64,000 nt of DNA, from NCBI RefSeq assembly GCF_900637905.1, contig NZ_LR134472.1, forward strand, positions 992,001 to 1,056,000, written 5' to 3'. Position 1 is the first letter of the stretch. The number at the start of each line of letters is the position of its first letter. The stretch comes from Parvimonas micra (GTDB lineage Bacteria; Bacillota; Clostridia; Tissierellales; Peptoniphilaceae). Shown piece by piece: positions 26,720 to 36,152 of this stretch. The notes under the pieces were generated by a model. That model was not told the DNA's origin. It saw nothing but the letters and a program-made list of their open reading frames with translations, and did no database searches. Position numbers and translations under genes: made by a program.

Positions 26720-29700
26720 ATGGAAAAAGAAAATCTTAAATTTAATGCACTAACTCCAGAAGTGCTAGATAAAAATAAGGAGATATACACGAAAGCTCTT
26801 GATTTTGCATTTGATAATAAAGATATAAAAAATATTGCAATTACTGGAATTTATGGGGCTGGGAAAAGCACTGTTTGGAATACTTATGTTAAGGAAACAA
26901 AAAAAGAAAATATCATTACAGTATCTTTAGGAAAATATGAGGATAATATAGACGAAAATGATATAAAATTAGAAGATGAAGAAAACTCTAGTGAACATTT
27001 TCTTGATAATGAAAATAGAGTAGAAAGACAAATTATTAATCAAATATTATCTCAAATTAACGCTAAAGATATTCCACTTAGTAAATATGGGTTTAAATCT
27101 AATAAATCATGTTGTACTATTCTATTTGAGACATTTGCTATGTTAGGAATTATATGTTCTGTTCTTCTTTGGATAAATAGAGAAAGTATTGTAGATAATA
27201 CTGGTTTTAGCTATATGTATGTATTAATATCGTGTATAATAATGCTATTTTTGTCTTTATTATATATTTTTTATAGATATTTTCGTGAAAATATACTTAG
27301 AATTTCAAAAGTAAAATTTAGAGGGGCAGAGGCTGATTTAGGTTATAATGAAAAAAATGATGAGACTGTATTGGATAGAGATATAAAGGAATTAGTATAC
27401 TTAATTAAAAGTTCTAATTCAAAAATTATTGTATTTGAAGATTTAGATAGATATGACAATATTTCAATTTATACTAAACTACGAGAACTAAACTTTTTAC
27501 TAAATAAGTATTCAAAAACAAATGAAAATGAAAATAAAAATGAAAATGAAAATGAATCAATTAAATTTGTATATATGTTAAGAGATGGAATCTTCAAATC
27601 AAAAAATAGAACTAAGTTTTTTGATTATATCATTCCAATAGTTCCTATAGTAGATTCTAAAAACTCTGAAAGCATGATGGTAAATTTATTAGGAGATTTG
27701 AACTCTTTGATTGATGATAGATTAATTTTTAAAATTTCTTTATATATAGATGATATGAGATTAATAAAAAATATTATTAATGAATTTATAATTTACAAAG
27801 ATATTATCAATATCGATGGTTTTAAATTATCTAATGATAAGTTATTTTCTCTTATTATTTTAAAGAATATTTTTCCATATGAATTTGATTTGTTGCAACT
27901 AAATACAGGATATTTGTATGATGTTATTACAAAAATAGAAGGATATAAAAATGAAGAATGGGAAAATACAAAAGAAAGAATTAAAAATTATCAGAAAGAA
28001 TATAACTCTAAAGTTAATGATATTACCGATGAAAAAATTTTAAATCTGACTAATATTCTAAAAGAATCAATTAAAATGGAAATGGAATCTTTACAATTAT
28101 ATAATATTAAAAATAAAGATGATAAAAACGATTCTTTTGAAGCTGATATTAATGAATGTGATAAAGATTTTATAATTAATAAGACAATGAATAAAGACTT
28201 ATCTTCTTATTGTGATAATCAAAATATTAATTATAATGAAATATGTAATTTCTTAATAAAAATTAATTTGAATGAAAAAATACTAAATTCAGATAAATTA
28301 TTAATGTCTATAATATCTGTTTCAAAAATCGAAAAAGTTTTTGAAATTAAACAAAAAACTCATAATTTTAAATATTTATCTTTAGTTAGAGTTTTAGTTT
28401 TACAAGGTTATATTGATAAAACATATTGGCATTATAAAGGCTATTTCTATAAAGGAAGTCTAGGAATTAATGATATAATTTTTATTAAAAACATAAATGA
28501 ATCAAAGGAACAGGATCATTTGTTAGATATAGAAAATCCGAGTAAAATTATTAATAGACTAGAAAAAATTGATTTTAATAGGTTTAACATTTTAAATAAA
28601 AAACTATTAAAATATTGTGTAGAGGAAAATAAAATAGAATATACTTTATCAATAATCAATTCTGTAAATAATAATAGGAATTATATTAAGTTAGCTGAAA
28701 TTTTAGAAAGTTATAAGCTTATAATTATTGAAAATCTTATTAATATACTATATTCAAATAATATTTATGAAATAAAAGAATTGTTAGAAGTTTCTAAAGA
28801 TTACTATTTTAATACTTATAATAATATTTTAATTGCAATTTATACAAATGAACATATAGATACAAAAACAATTAAAAAATTTAATTTATATCTAGAAAAT
28901 AATTGGAAAGTTGTATCTTTTTTGCCTGAAGATAGGAAAGATATATTTTATAACAATATATCAAATGTAGGTGTTAAATTTATAGATTTACAAGGTGATG
29001 AAATCAATACAGATATAATTAAAAATATTGAAAGCCTTAATGCATATAAACTATGTGTAAAAAATATAGTTTATATTATTGAAAAGATATTAGGTAAGTC
29101 TGTTCAGTATGGAAATCTATTGAGTGAAATCTATAATTCTTCATTATTAGAATGTAAAAATTATATAGATAATAATTTTGAAAGCTTTTTAAATGAATAT
29201 ATTGATGGAAATAATAATGAAGATTTTACTAATGACGAAAAAATATTGATAAAAATTCTTAATTCAAAAATTTCTAATGAATATAAAATTAAATATTTAA
29301 ATTTGAATAATACAGAGCTTACAAATATTTCGGACATTATTAATGATTTTAAAAATGAAGACTTATTAAATTGTATGTTTGATAGAGATATAATATTATT
29401 TACTAAAGATAATGTTAAGATTTATTATGATAATATTGAAAAATCAAGCAAAAAATTTATTGATTATGTTGAAAGAAACCTTAATGAATCAAATGTTGAT
29501 GAAATCTTAAAAGGGAATTCTGATATGTGTAATGAATTCATAAATAATCCTGAATTAAGAGATGGATTATTTGAGTATATTTATAAGTACGCAACAAAAC
29601 CAGTTAAAACTATAGATTCAAATTTATCTAAAGAAAGAATAAATTTATTGATAAAACGAGAATTAATAGAAATTAACTATAAAAATATAAATTTTTTGTT

Positions 29701-30385
29701 AGAAAAAAATTGGAAAGAAGTAATTATTATGTGGGTTAATTCAACTGAAAATGATATTCAGGACGAATTTGTAGATGTATTATTATATTGTAAATTAGAA
29801 GAAAAAGAAGATTTAATTTATAAGTTAATAAATAGTAAAATTACAGATGAAAATTCAATGAAATTGGTTGATTTATTAGGAACGGGAGTATTGATTGAAA
29901 AAATAAATTTAGAAAAAGAAAATCTGATATCATATATAATTGATAGAGGATTATCAGGTGATAATATTAATTATATATGCAAAAATTTTAACAAATTTTC
30001 TTTAATGCTAAAAGAAGGGTTTATTAAATATCTAAAAAATTACAATGTATTTCATAATTTACAAAATGATAATCTTAATGACGATGTAATGACTTTTATA
30101 TTAAACTTTGAAGGCTTAGAAACTTATATAAAAATAGATTTAATTTGTAAAAAAATAGACAATGATACAGATGTTTTACTTTTGAGAAAATATATAGAGT
30201 CGGTAAAAGAAATTTCAAAATTAGCAGAAGTATGGGAAAATAACTATCCAGAGTTAGAAACCGATGAAGAAAAAAAGATAGGGAACAAATTACTAGAAAA
30301 AGGGATAGTTAAACAATACAGGGAAGGATATCCGATAAAAATTTTTATATCAAAAGATAAAAAAGGTAAAAGTGGTGTGCAATGA
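26720..30385 (+). CDS. YobI-like (KAP-type) membrane P-loop NTPase
   Basis: A 1221-residue protein. The N-terminus (KFNALTPEVLDKN, then DIKNIAITG) and Walker A GIYGAGKST at 43-51 fit the YobI-ATPase family, related to KAP NTPases. Two transmembrane helices (about 133-153 and 165-186) interrupt the NTPase fold, and Walker B IIVFEDLDRYD lies at 236-246. The remaining ~900 residues are helical and very Asn/Lys/Ile-rich, with no known domain seen. KAP proteins include phage-exclusion factor PifA, so defence is a reasonable inference here inside an RM operon. Codon use looks more AT-rich than in neighbours, suggesting separate acquisition. The stop overlaps the next start (ATGA). Confidence 0.82.
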   Translation: MEKENLKFNALTPEVLDKNKEIYTKALDFAFDNKDIKNIAITGIYGAGKSTVWNTYVKETKKENIITVSLGKYEDNIDENDIKLEDEENSSEHFLDNENRVERQIINQILSQINAKDIPLSKYGFKSNKSCCTILFETFAMLGIICSVLLWINRESIVDNTGFSYMYVLISCIIMLFLSLLYIFYRYFRENILRISKVKFRGAEADLGYNEKNDETVLDRDIKELVYLIKSSNSKIIVFEDLDRYDNISIYTKLRELNFLLNKYSKTNENENKNENENESIKFVYMLRDGIFKSKNRTKFFDYIIPIVPIVDSKNSESMMVNLLGDLNSLIDDRLIFKISLYIDDMRLIKNIINEFIIYKDIINIDGFKLSNDKLFSLIILKNIFPYEFDLLQLNTGYLYDVITKIEGYKNEEWENTKERIKNYQKEYNSKVNDITDEKILNLTNILKESIKMEMESLQLYNIKNKDDKNDSFEADINECDKDFIINKTMNKDLSSYCDNQNINYNEICNFLIKINLNEKILNSDKLLMSIISVSKIEKVFEIKQKTHNFKYLSLVRVLVLQGYIDKTYWHYKGYFYKGSLGINDIIFIKNINESKEQDHLLDIENPSKIINRLEKIDFNRFNILNKKLLKYCVEENKIEYTLSIINSVNNNRNYIKLAEILESYKLIIIENLINILYSNNIYEIKELLEVSKDYYFNTYNNILIAIYTNEHIDTKTIKKFNLYLENNWKVVSFLPEDRKDIFYNNISNVGVKFIDLQGDEINTDIIKNIESLNAYKLCVKNIVYIIEKILGKSVQYGNLLSEIYNSSLLECKNYIDNNFESFLNEYIDGNNNEDFTNDEKILIKILNSKISNEYKIKYLNLNNTELTNISDIINDFKNEDLLNCMFDRDIILFTKDNVKIYYDNIEKSSKKFIDYVERNLNESNVDEILKGNSDMCNEFINNPELRDGLFEYIYKYATKPVKTIDSNLSKERINLLIKRELIEINYKNINFLLEKNWKEVIIMWVNSTENDIQDEFVDVLLYCKLEEKEDLIYKLINSKITDENSMKLVDLLGTGVLIEKINLEKENLISYIIDRGLSGDNINYICKNFNKFSLMLKEGFIKYLKNYNVFHNLQNDNLNDDVMTFILNFEGLETYIKIDLICKKIDNDTDVLLLRKYIESVKEISKLAEVWENNYPELETDEEKKIGNKLLEKGIVKQYREGYPIKIFISKDKKGKSGVQ
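27520..27556 (+). repeat. In-frame 6-bp repeat in the NTPase gene
   Basis: Five to six imperfect copies of AATGAA encode an Asn-Glu-rich run at about residues 268-279, between Walker B and the following strand. Being a multiple of three, length changes would alter a loop and not the frame. Confidence 0.75.
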
Positions 30386-31203
30386 ATAATATTAAAGACA
30401 GGTTAAAGGGTTCGCTCTATGGTTTTGCGATTGGTGATGCGATGGGAGCGACTACTGAATTTATGAGTGCTACTGAAATAAAAAGTGAATACGGAAAACT
30501 TACTGATATAGTAGGTGGAGGTTGGCTCGACTTAAAAGCTGGAGAAGTTACAGATGATACACAGATGTCAATTTGTGTTATGGAAGTTCTTATGAAAAAT
30601 GATTATAAGAATTTTAAGAAAGATGTGGCTGATAGTTTTGTGGCTTGGTATGATACAAATCCTAAAGACATCGGAAATCAATGTAGGAAAGCAATAGCTT
30701 TTTATAAAGAGTCTGGAAATTATATTGTAGAGGATAATACTGCTTTGGGCAATGGAAGTCTTATGAGAGCTCTGCCTTGTTCATTATTAAATTCAGATAA
30801 ATCCTTAGAACTTAATTTTATTCAGGGCGATATTACTCATAATAATGATATTTGTAGAAATATTTTAAAGGAATATACTGAAATTATTAAAGCTCATATT
30901 TTAGGAAAGAGTATAAGGCTAAAAAAGAGAGTTCTTTTAGAGCCTAGTGGATATATTGTCAATACTTTCAATAATGCTATTTATTGGAGTGAAAAGAAAT
31001 CTTTTGAAGATTGTATCATCGGTGCTGTAAATCACGGCGGAGATGCAGATACAATTGCAGGGATTGCAGGAAGTATCGCTGGTGCAAAATTCGGCTATGA
31101 AAGTATACCTAAAAGATGGATTGAAAAATTAGATAAAGAAGTAGCGAAGAAATTGGAAGAATTTTTAGAATATATTTTTAAAACTTATGGAGGGAGTATT
31201 TAG
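30382..31203 (+). CDS. ADP-ribosylglycohydrolase family protein
   Basis: A 273-residue enzyme of the DraG/ARH fold, which removes ADP-ribose from proteins or nucleic acids. The N-terminal RLKGSLYGFAIGDAMGATTE, TDDTQ near residue 58 and the C-terminal NHGGDADTIAG near 219 carry the Asp residues that bind two Mg2+ or Mn2+ ions. The ATG overlaps the stop of the NTPase gene and the stop is directly followed by the hsdR ATG, so all are translated from one message. It may reverse a modification made by a phage or by the defence system itself (inference). Confidence 0.92.
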   Translation: MNNIKDRLKGSLYGFAIGDAMGATTEFMSATEIKSEYGKLTDIVGGGWLDLKAGEVTDDTQMSICVMEVLMKNDYKNFKKDVADSFVAWYDTNPKDIGNQCRKAIAFYKESGNYIVEDNTALGNGSLMRALPCSLLNSDKSLELNFIQGDITHNNDICRNILKEYTEIIKAHILGKSIRLKKRVLLEPSGYIVNTFNNAIYWSEKKSFEDCIIGAVNHGGDADTIAGIAGSIAGAKFGYESIPKRWIEKLDKEVAKKLEEFLEYIFKTYGGSI

Positions 31204-34200
31204 ATGTCAGAAGAAGCGATTAAATACAGTGTATCAACCATTGCCGAGATGACAGGAGGAATTATCTTAGCTCATTATGATAAAAATAATAGAGTTGATG
31301 CAAGTTCATATCAGAGCGAAGCTGAGCTTGAAAGAGAGTTGATAGGTAATTTAGTTTCTCAAGGATATGAAAGAGTAAAATTTACAACAAGTGAAGAACT
31401 GTATGGTAATTTAAAAGTTCAAATCGAAAGATTAAATAATGTATTTTTTACAAAATCTGAATGGGATAGATTTTTAACTGAGTATTTGGATTGTCCAAAG
31501 GATGGAATGGTTGAAAAGACAAGAAAAATACAAGAGGACTATATTTACGATTTTACTTTTGATGATGGGCATTTACAAAATATAAAGATTATTGACAAGA
31601 AAAATATTCACAATAACTTTTTACAGGTTGTAAATCAAGTTACTGCTGGAGAAAAAAACCAAAATCGTTATGATGTAACTATTTTAGTAAATGGCTTACC
31701 TTTAGTTCATATAGAGTTAAAGAAAAGAGGAGTAAATTTACATGAAGCATTTAATCAAATTCACAGATATAGTAAAGAGAGTTTTAATTTAGATCATTCT
31801 CTTTATAAATTTGTGCAAATTTTTGTAATCTCAAACGGAACCTATACTAGATATTTTGCAAATACAACTGCGAAAAATAAAAATAATTATGAATTTACTT
31901 GTGAATGGGCAGATGCTAAAAATAAGGTTATTCGTGATTTAGTAGATTTTACTAAAACATTTTTTGAAAAAAGAGTTCTTCTTGAAGTGCTTACAAAATA
32001 TTGTGTTTTTGATGCGAGTAACACTTTGCTTATTATGAGACCTTATCAGATAGCAGCTACCGAAAGAATTTTATGGAAAATAAAGTCAAGTTATGAGGGT
32101 AAAAAGGCAGGAACTGCTGAAGCTGGTGGTTTTATTTGGCATACTACAGGATCTGGCAAAACTCTAACTTCTTTTAAAACTGCAAGACTTGCGACTAATC
32201 TTGATTTTATTGATAAAGTATTTTTTGTAGTTGATAGAAAAGATTTGGACTATCAAACTATGAAAGAATATAAAAGATTTCAAGAAGATAGTGTAAATGG
32301 AAGCAAGGACACTAAGGAACTTAAAAAATCCATTGAAAAAGATGACAATAGAATTGTTGTTACTACAATTCAAAAGTTAAATGAATTTGTAAAGAAAAAT
32401 CCTAATCATCCAATTTATGATAAACAATGTGTTCTTATCTTTGATGAATGTCATCGTTCACAGTTTGGAGATGCACAAAAAAATATCAGAAAATCATTTA
32501 AAAAATATTATCAATTCGGATTTACTGGAACACCTATTTTTGCTGAAAATTCTCTTAAAGGAAACACGACTTCAGGAACATTCGGTGCACAACTGCATTG
32601 TTATGTAATTACTGATGCGATTAGAGACGGAAAAGTTTTAAAATTCAAGGTTGACTATAATAATATTACTCCTAAATTTAAAGAGTATGAAATGGAAATG
32701 GATGAAGAAAAGCTAAAGAAATTAGAGAAAAAAATGTTAATGCATCCTGAACGTATAACTGAAATTACAAAATATATTTTAAAGGTTTTTGATACTAAGA
32801 CACATAGAAATGAGTTTTATGATTTAAAACACAGAAGATTAAATGGATTCAATGCGATGTTTGCTGTTCAGAGTGTAGAGGCTGCAAAATTGTATTATGA
32901 AGAATTTCAAAAACAACAAGAGGCTCTACCTGAAGAAAGGAGATTAAAAGTCGCTACAATCTATAGCTTTTCTGCCAATGAAGAACCATCTGCTATTGGT
33001 GAAATAGAGGATGAAAATTTTGAACCGTCAGCTATGGATTCTACTGCTAAAGAGTTCTTGAATAAGGCAATAAATGACTATAATAAACTTTTTAAAACAA
33101 ATTTTTCAACTGAAGGAAAGGAATTTCAAAATTATTATTCTGATTTATCTAATAGAGTAAAGAATAAAGAAGTTGATTTGCTTATTGTAGTTGGAATGTT
33201 TTTAACAGGTTTTGATGCACCTACATTAAATACTTTATTTGTAGATAAAAATTTAAGATATCACGGACTTATTCAAGCATTTTCAAGAACTAATCGTATC
33301 TTAAATAAAGTAAAAACATTTGGAAACATTGTATGCTTTAGAAATTTGGAAAGGGCTACAGAAGATGCAATTAAAACTTTTGGAGATGAAAATAGTGTCA
33401 ATGTAATTTTAGAAAAGAGCTACGATGAATATATCCATGGTTTTACAGATGAAGAAACAGGAAAGAAATTTAAAGGTTATAAGGATATATGTGAAGAAAT
33501 AATTGCTAAATTTCCTGACCCAACTGAAATTGTACTTGAAGCTGATAAAAAAGAATTTGTACAGCTTTTTGGAGAGTTGTTAAAGGCTGAGAATATTCTT
33601 AGAAATTTTGATGAGTTTGAAAGTTTTGAAAAAATTATTTCTGAAAGACTAATGCAAGATATGAAAAGTGTATATGTTGATATCAGAGAGAGTATTTTGA
33701 ACGAAAGACGAAGCAAAGAAGCTGAAGAAGCACAAGTTGACTTTTCAGATGTTGAATTTCAAATTGATTTGCTAAAGACTGACGAAATTAATCTAGATTA
33801 TATTTTATCTTTGATTCTTGAAAAGGCAAGAGAAAATGACGATATCGAAAGTTTGAAAGCTGAAGTTCGTAGAGTAATCAGATCAAGTCTTGGAACAAGA
33901 GCAAAAGAAGATTTAGTTATGGAATTTATAAGTAAGACAAGATTGTCAGAGTTGAAAAACACTGACGATATTATTGAAACTTTTTATGAATTTGCAAAAA
34001 AAGAAAAAGTAGTTAAAATTAATCAACTAATTACTGAAGAAAATCTAAATGAAAAAGCCAACAGATTTATAGAAAAATCAATATCTAAAGGATATGTTGA
34101 ATATGCTGGAGATGAATTAGACGGTATAATTCCACCACTATCAAGAAGAGGTGGAGTAAGGGAAAAGAAAAAAGAAATAGTCTTAGAAAAAATCAGAAAC

Positions 34201-34227
34201 GTTGTAGAAGTTTTTGTTGGAATTTAG
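31204..34227 (+). CDS. hsdR: Type I restriction endonuclease HsdR
   Basis: A 1007-residue motor and nuclease subunit. The N-terminal PD-(D/E)xK nuclease includes ILVNGLPLVHIELKK (about 158-172). Walker A GSGKT at 316-320, DECH at 414-417 and FTGTP near 440 belong to the superfamily 2 translocase. The C-terminal third is helical and binds HsdM. It cuts unmethylated DNA after translocation. It starts at the base after the previous stop, is last in the operon, and is followed by a terminator and an interspersed repeat. Length is normal, so restriction is probably functional. Confidence 0.96.
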   Translation: MSEEAIKYSVSTIAEMTGGIILAHYDKNNRVDASSYQSEAELERELIGNLVSQGYERVKFTTSEELYGNLKVQIERLNNVFFTKSEWDRFLTEYLDCPKDGMVEKTRKIQEDYIYDFTFDDGHLQNIKIIDKKNIHNNFLQVVNQVTAGEKNQNRYDVTILVNGLPLVHIELKKRGVNLHEAFNQIHRYSKESFNLDHSLYKFVQIFVISNGTYTRYFANTTAKNKNNYEFTCEWADAKNKVIRDLVDFTKTFFEKRVLLEVLTKYCVFDASNTLLIMRPYQIAATERILWKIKSSYEGKKAGTAEAGGFIWHTTGSGKTLTSFKTARLATNLDFIDKVFFVVDRKDLDYQTMKEYKRFQEDSVNGSKDTKELKKSIEKDDNRIVVTTIQKLNEFVKKNPNHPIYDKQCVLIFDECHRSQFGDAQKNIRKSFKKYYQFGFTGTPIFAENSLKGNTTSGTFGAQLHCYVITDAIRDGKVLKFKVDYNNITPKFKEYEMEMDEEKLKKLEKKMLMHPERITEITKYILKVFDTKTHRNEFYDLKHRRLNGFNAMFAVQSVEAAKLYYEEFQKQQEALPEERRLKVATIYSFSANEEPSAIGEIEDENFEPSAMDSTAKEFLNKAINDYNKLFKTNFSTEGKEFQNYYSDLSNRVKNKEVDLLIVVGMFLTGFDAPTLNTLFVDKNLRYHGLIQAFSRTNRILNKVKTFGNIVCFRNLERATEDAIKTFGDENSVNVILEKSYDEYIHGFTDEETGKKFKGYKDICEEIIAKFPDPTEIVLEADKKEFVQLFGELLKAENILRNFDEFESFEKIISERLMQDMKSVYVDIRESILNERRSKEAEEAQVDFSDVEFQIDLLKTDEINLDYILSLILEKARENDDIESLKAEVRRVIRSSLGTRAKEDLVMEFISKTRLSELKNTDDIIETFYEFAKKEKVVKINQLITEENLNEKANRFIEKSISKGYVEYAGDELDGIIPPLSRRGGVREKKKEIVLEKIRNVVEVFVGI

Positions 34228-34242
34228 AATAGTTTTAAATTA

Positions 34243-34266
34243 GACGGTAGAGATACCGTCTTTTTG
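34243..34266 (+). terminator. Terminator of the RM operon
   Basis: GACGGTA GAGA TACCGTC hairpin followed by TTTTTG. Nearly the same hairpin occurs at 36129, 40910 and 44962. Confidence 0.9.
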
Positions 34267-34294
34267 TTTGAGAGCAAAATGATAATTCTTTTTT

Positions 34295-34650
34295 ATGTAT
34301 CTACGATACATTTAGTTTTGCTTGTTTACAAGCAAAACTATGAGATTTCCGCAGTCGATTGTACTCAAATCAGAGATTTGAACAATATGCGTCAGATTTG
34401 CTATTTATTGTTTTAGAATAAAATGAGATTTCTCCGTTTCGCTAACGCTCCAGTCGAAATGACGTATAAGGAGAAATCTTCGTTTAATGGCAAGACGTCA
34501 AGAGTAAATAATCTTCAAAAACAAAAAATAAGGAAGCAAAATGTTTCACGTCATAGCAACTTGCAAAGTGATGTTCCCAACACGTCATCTCGAGCGAAGC
34601 AAAGCGTAGTCGAGAGATCTCCTAAAGCTCCAATAAAGATTAATATACAT
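34295..34650 (+). repeat. Interspersed repeat, copy C
   Basis: Most of the 579-nt gap after hsdR. It starts ATGTATCTACGATACAT, has an internal GCAAAACTATGAGATTTCC module, then CCAGTCGAAATGACGTATAAGG, GTTTAATGGCAAGACGTCAA, TTTCACGTCATAGCAACTTG, and AACACGTCATCTCGAGCG with a GTAGTCGAGAGATCTCC arm, and ends in AAAGCTCCAATAAAGATTAA. It is very close to copy E. A short open frame at 34423-34680 lies wholly in the repeat and is not a gene. Confidence 0.9.
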
Positions 34651-34728
34651 TTTTGTATAATTTTTTATTTTTGTAAGTAAAAATATTTTATTAATTGTAA
34701 ATCAGCCTTCTTTTTTTGTGAAAAAAAT

Positions 34729-34786
34729 GTAAAGTTTACTTGACATAGTAAAATGGATATGATAAAATAAATGTAAAGTAAACTTT
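34729..34786 (+). promoter_or_regulatory. Promoter and operator dyad of the XRE regulator gene
   Basis: -35 TTGACA at 34740-34745, 17-bp spacer, -10 TAAAAT at 34763-34768. A perfect 11-bp inverted repeat flanks it: AAAGTTTACTT at 34731-34741 overlapping the -35, and AAGTAAACTTT at 34776-34786 beyond the -10. The left arm sits in the palindrome GTAAAGTTTAC. This is the expected layout for autorepression by the encoded protein. Confidence 0.7.
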
Positions 34787-34806
34787 CCATAAAAGAGGGG
34801 ATAATT

Positions 34807-34998
34807 TTGAAAAACAAACTTGAACAGATAAGAAAAGATAGAGGAATTACTCAAGAAGAATTGGCTAATATTTTAGAGGTGTCAAGACAGACGGTTAATT
34901 CTTTAGAAAACGGAAGATATAATCCATCAATCGTGTTAGCTTTTAAAATTGCAAAATTTTTTGGTTTACAGATTGAAGAAATTTTCATTTATGAGTAG
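34807..34998 (+). CDS. XRE-family (Cro/cI type) transcriptional regulator
   Basis: A 63-residue protein that is nearly all helix-turn-helix: IRKDRGITQEELANILEV then SRQTVNSLENGRYNPS with the recognition helix at about 28-36. It belongs to the short YozG/YvaO-like class often paired with a small membrane protein. The start is TTG at 34807, preceded by GAGGGG. The membrane protein gene follows at once. It probably represses its own operon through the flanking dyad. Confidence 0.9.
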   Translation: MKNKLEQIRKDRGITQEELANILEVSRQTVNSLENGRYNPSIVLAFKIAKFFGLQIEEIFIYE

Positions 34999-35005
34999 GA
35001 ATAAT

Positions 35006-35398
35006 ATGAAAAATAGTAAAATTTGGTATTTGGGATATGTACTAGGATTTTGTAGCCTTGTTTTAGTCCTTGCTTTAAAGTTAAATGAGGCATTGAAGAT
35101 TTTTTTGACTTTCATTTTTGCAATGAGTATTTCAGTTTCTCATGTTAATATCATGTATAATAAGATGATTAAAAATGATAAAAGTTATAAGATAGATGTA
35201 AATGATGAAAGAAGTGAAAAAATTAGAGATAAGGTTAATGCTATGATGGCTTCTATTTTATTGCTAATTATTGGGATAGTTGCAGTTATCTGTATTTCTA
35301 TAAAGGCATATTTACCGGCTGTTCTTTTGATAATTTCAATTGTATGTTCACCAGTTATTATGTTTTTTATAACTAAATATTATGAGAAAAAATATTAG
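35006..35398 (+). CDS. Small membrane protein paired with the XRE regulator
   Basis: A 130-residue protein with four transmembrane helices in two hairpins and a charged middle loop (DVNDERSEKIRDKVNAMM). DERxxxIR loops of this kind are common in DUF2178/DUF3796-like membrane proteins that are encoded behind short XRE regulators. Upstream in-frame ATGs at 34949 and 34991 lie within the regulator gene; the ATG at 35006 has AGTAGGA before it and was chosen. Function is unknown; it may sense a membrane signal for the regulator (inference). Confidence 0.75.
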   Translation: MKNSKIWYLGYVLGFCSLVLVLALKLNEALKIFLTFIFAMSISVSHVNIMYNKMIKNDKSYKIDVNDERSEKIRDKVNAMMASILLLIIGIVAVICISIKAYLPAVLLIISIVCSPVIMFFITKYYEKKY

Positions 35399-35435
35399 AA
35401 TAATTATTTTTGTTTAAAGAAAGGCTGGATTGTAA

Positions 35436-36125
35436 ATGGCTTATAAAAAAGAAGAATTAAATGTTAATGATACAAGATGTATAGCCTATTCTTGTGAAAA
35501 TCCAAAATACTTTTTGATACAACCTGTTGATGAGAATGATATTAAGGTTTTAGATAGAGAAGTAGAATTAATTTCAAAAGATGTGGGAGAAGACTTTTTG
35601 TTTATTGCTTTTAAAATTTCCAATTGGAATAATGATTTATCTCCTTGGAATGCTCCTGCAGTTTTTGGTAAAGATGGGTTTGGAGATGGTGCAAAGAATA
35701 CTCTTTCTTTTATAGAAGATGTTTTGATTGATTTTATTTGTGAAAAATATCAAATTAAAAATAAAATTCCAATTATCTTAGGGGGATATTCGTTAGCTGG
35801 TTTATTTTCTCTATGGAGTTCTTATCAATCAAGTAGTTTTAATGCGATTGTTGGAGCTTCTCCATCTGTATGGTTTAACGATTGGGAAGAGTTTATAGTA
35901 AAAAATACTCCTTTATCTAATGTGATTTATTTAAGTCTAGGAGATAAGGAAGAAAAAACAAAAAATCAGATAATGGCTAGAGTCGGAAAGACTATACAAA
36001 AACAAGAAGAAGTTTTAAATAATAGAGAAATTAAGACAATTCTAGAATGGAATAATGGTGGACATTTTCAAGATTCAGATATTAGACTGGCAAAGGGTTT
36101 TGTATGGTGTATTAATAATTTATAA
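35436..36125 (+). CDS. Alpha/beta-hydrolase, putative esterase
   Basis: A 229-residue soluble hydrolase. The nucleophile elbow GGYSLAG (Ser119) and a late GGHF His give two members of the catalytic triad; an Asp in SLGDKEE near 170 is a candidate third. The pattern resembles small esterase-D/IroE-like enzymes. No signal peptide is present. An AGAAAGGCTGG sequence stands before the ATG. It is third in the XRE cassette and ends in a terminator followed by repeat copy D. The substrate is unknown. Confidence 0.8.
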   Translation: MAYKKEELNVNDTRCIAYSCENPKYFLIQPVDENDIKVLDREVELISKDVGEDFLFIAFKISNWNNDLSPWNAPAVFGKDGFGDGAKNTLSFIEDVLIDFICEKYQIKNKIPIILGGYSLAGLFSLWSSYQSSSFNAIVGASPSVWFNDWEEFIVKNTPLSNVIYLSLGDKEEKTKNQIMARVGKTIQKQEEVLNNREIKTILEWNNGGHFQDSDIRLAKGFVWCINNL

Positions 36126-36128
36126 AGA

Positions 36129-36152
36129 GGCAGTAGAGATACTGTCTTTTTT
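36129..36152 (+). terminator. Terminator of the XRE cassette
   Basis: GGCAGTA GAGA TACTGTC hairpin then TTTTTT, a variant of the recurrent hairpin at 34243. Confidence 0.85.

Noticed and set aside
34423-34680. 85-residue open frame after hsdR
   Set aside because: It lies fully inside repeat copy C, has no ribosome binding site, and its translation is the repeat DNA read through.
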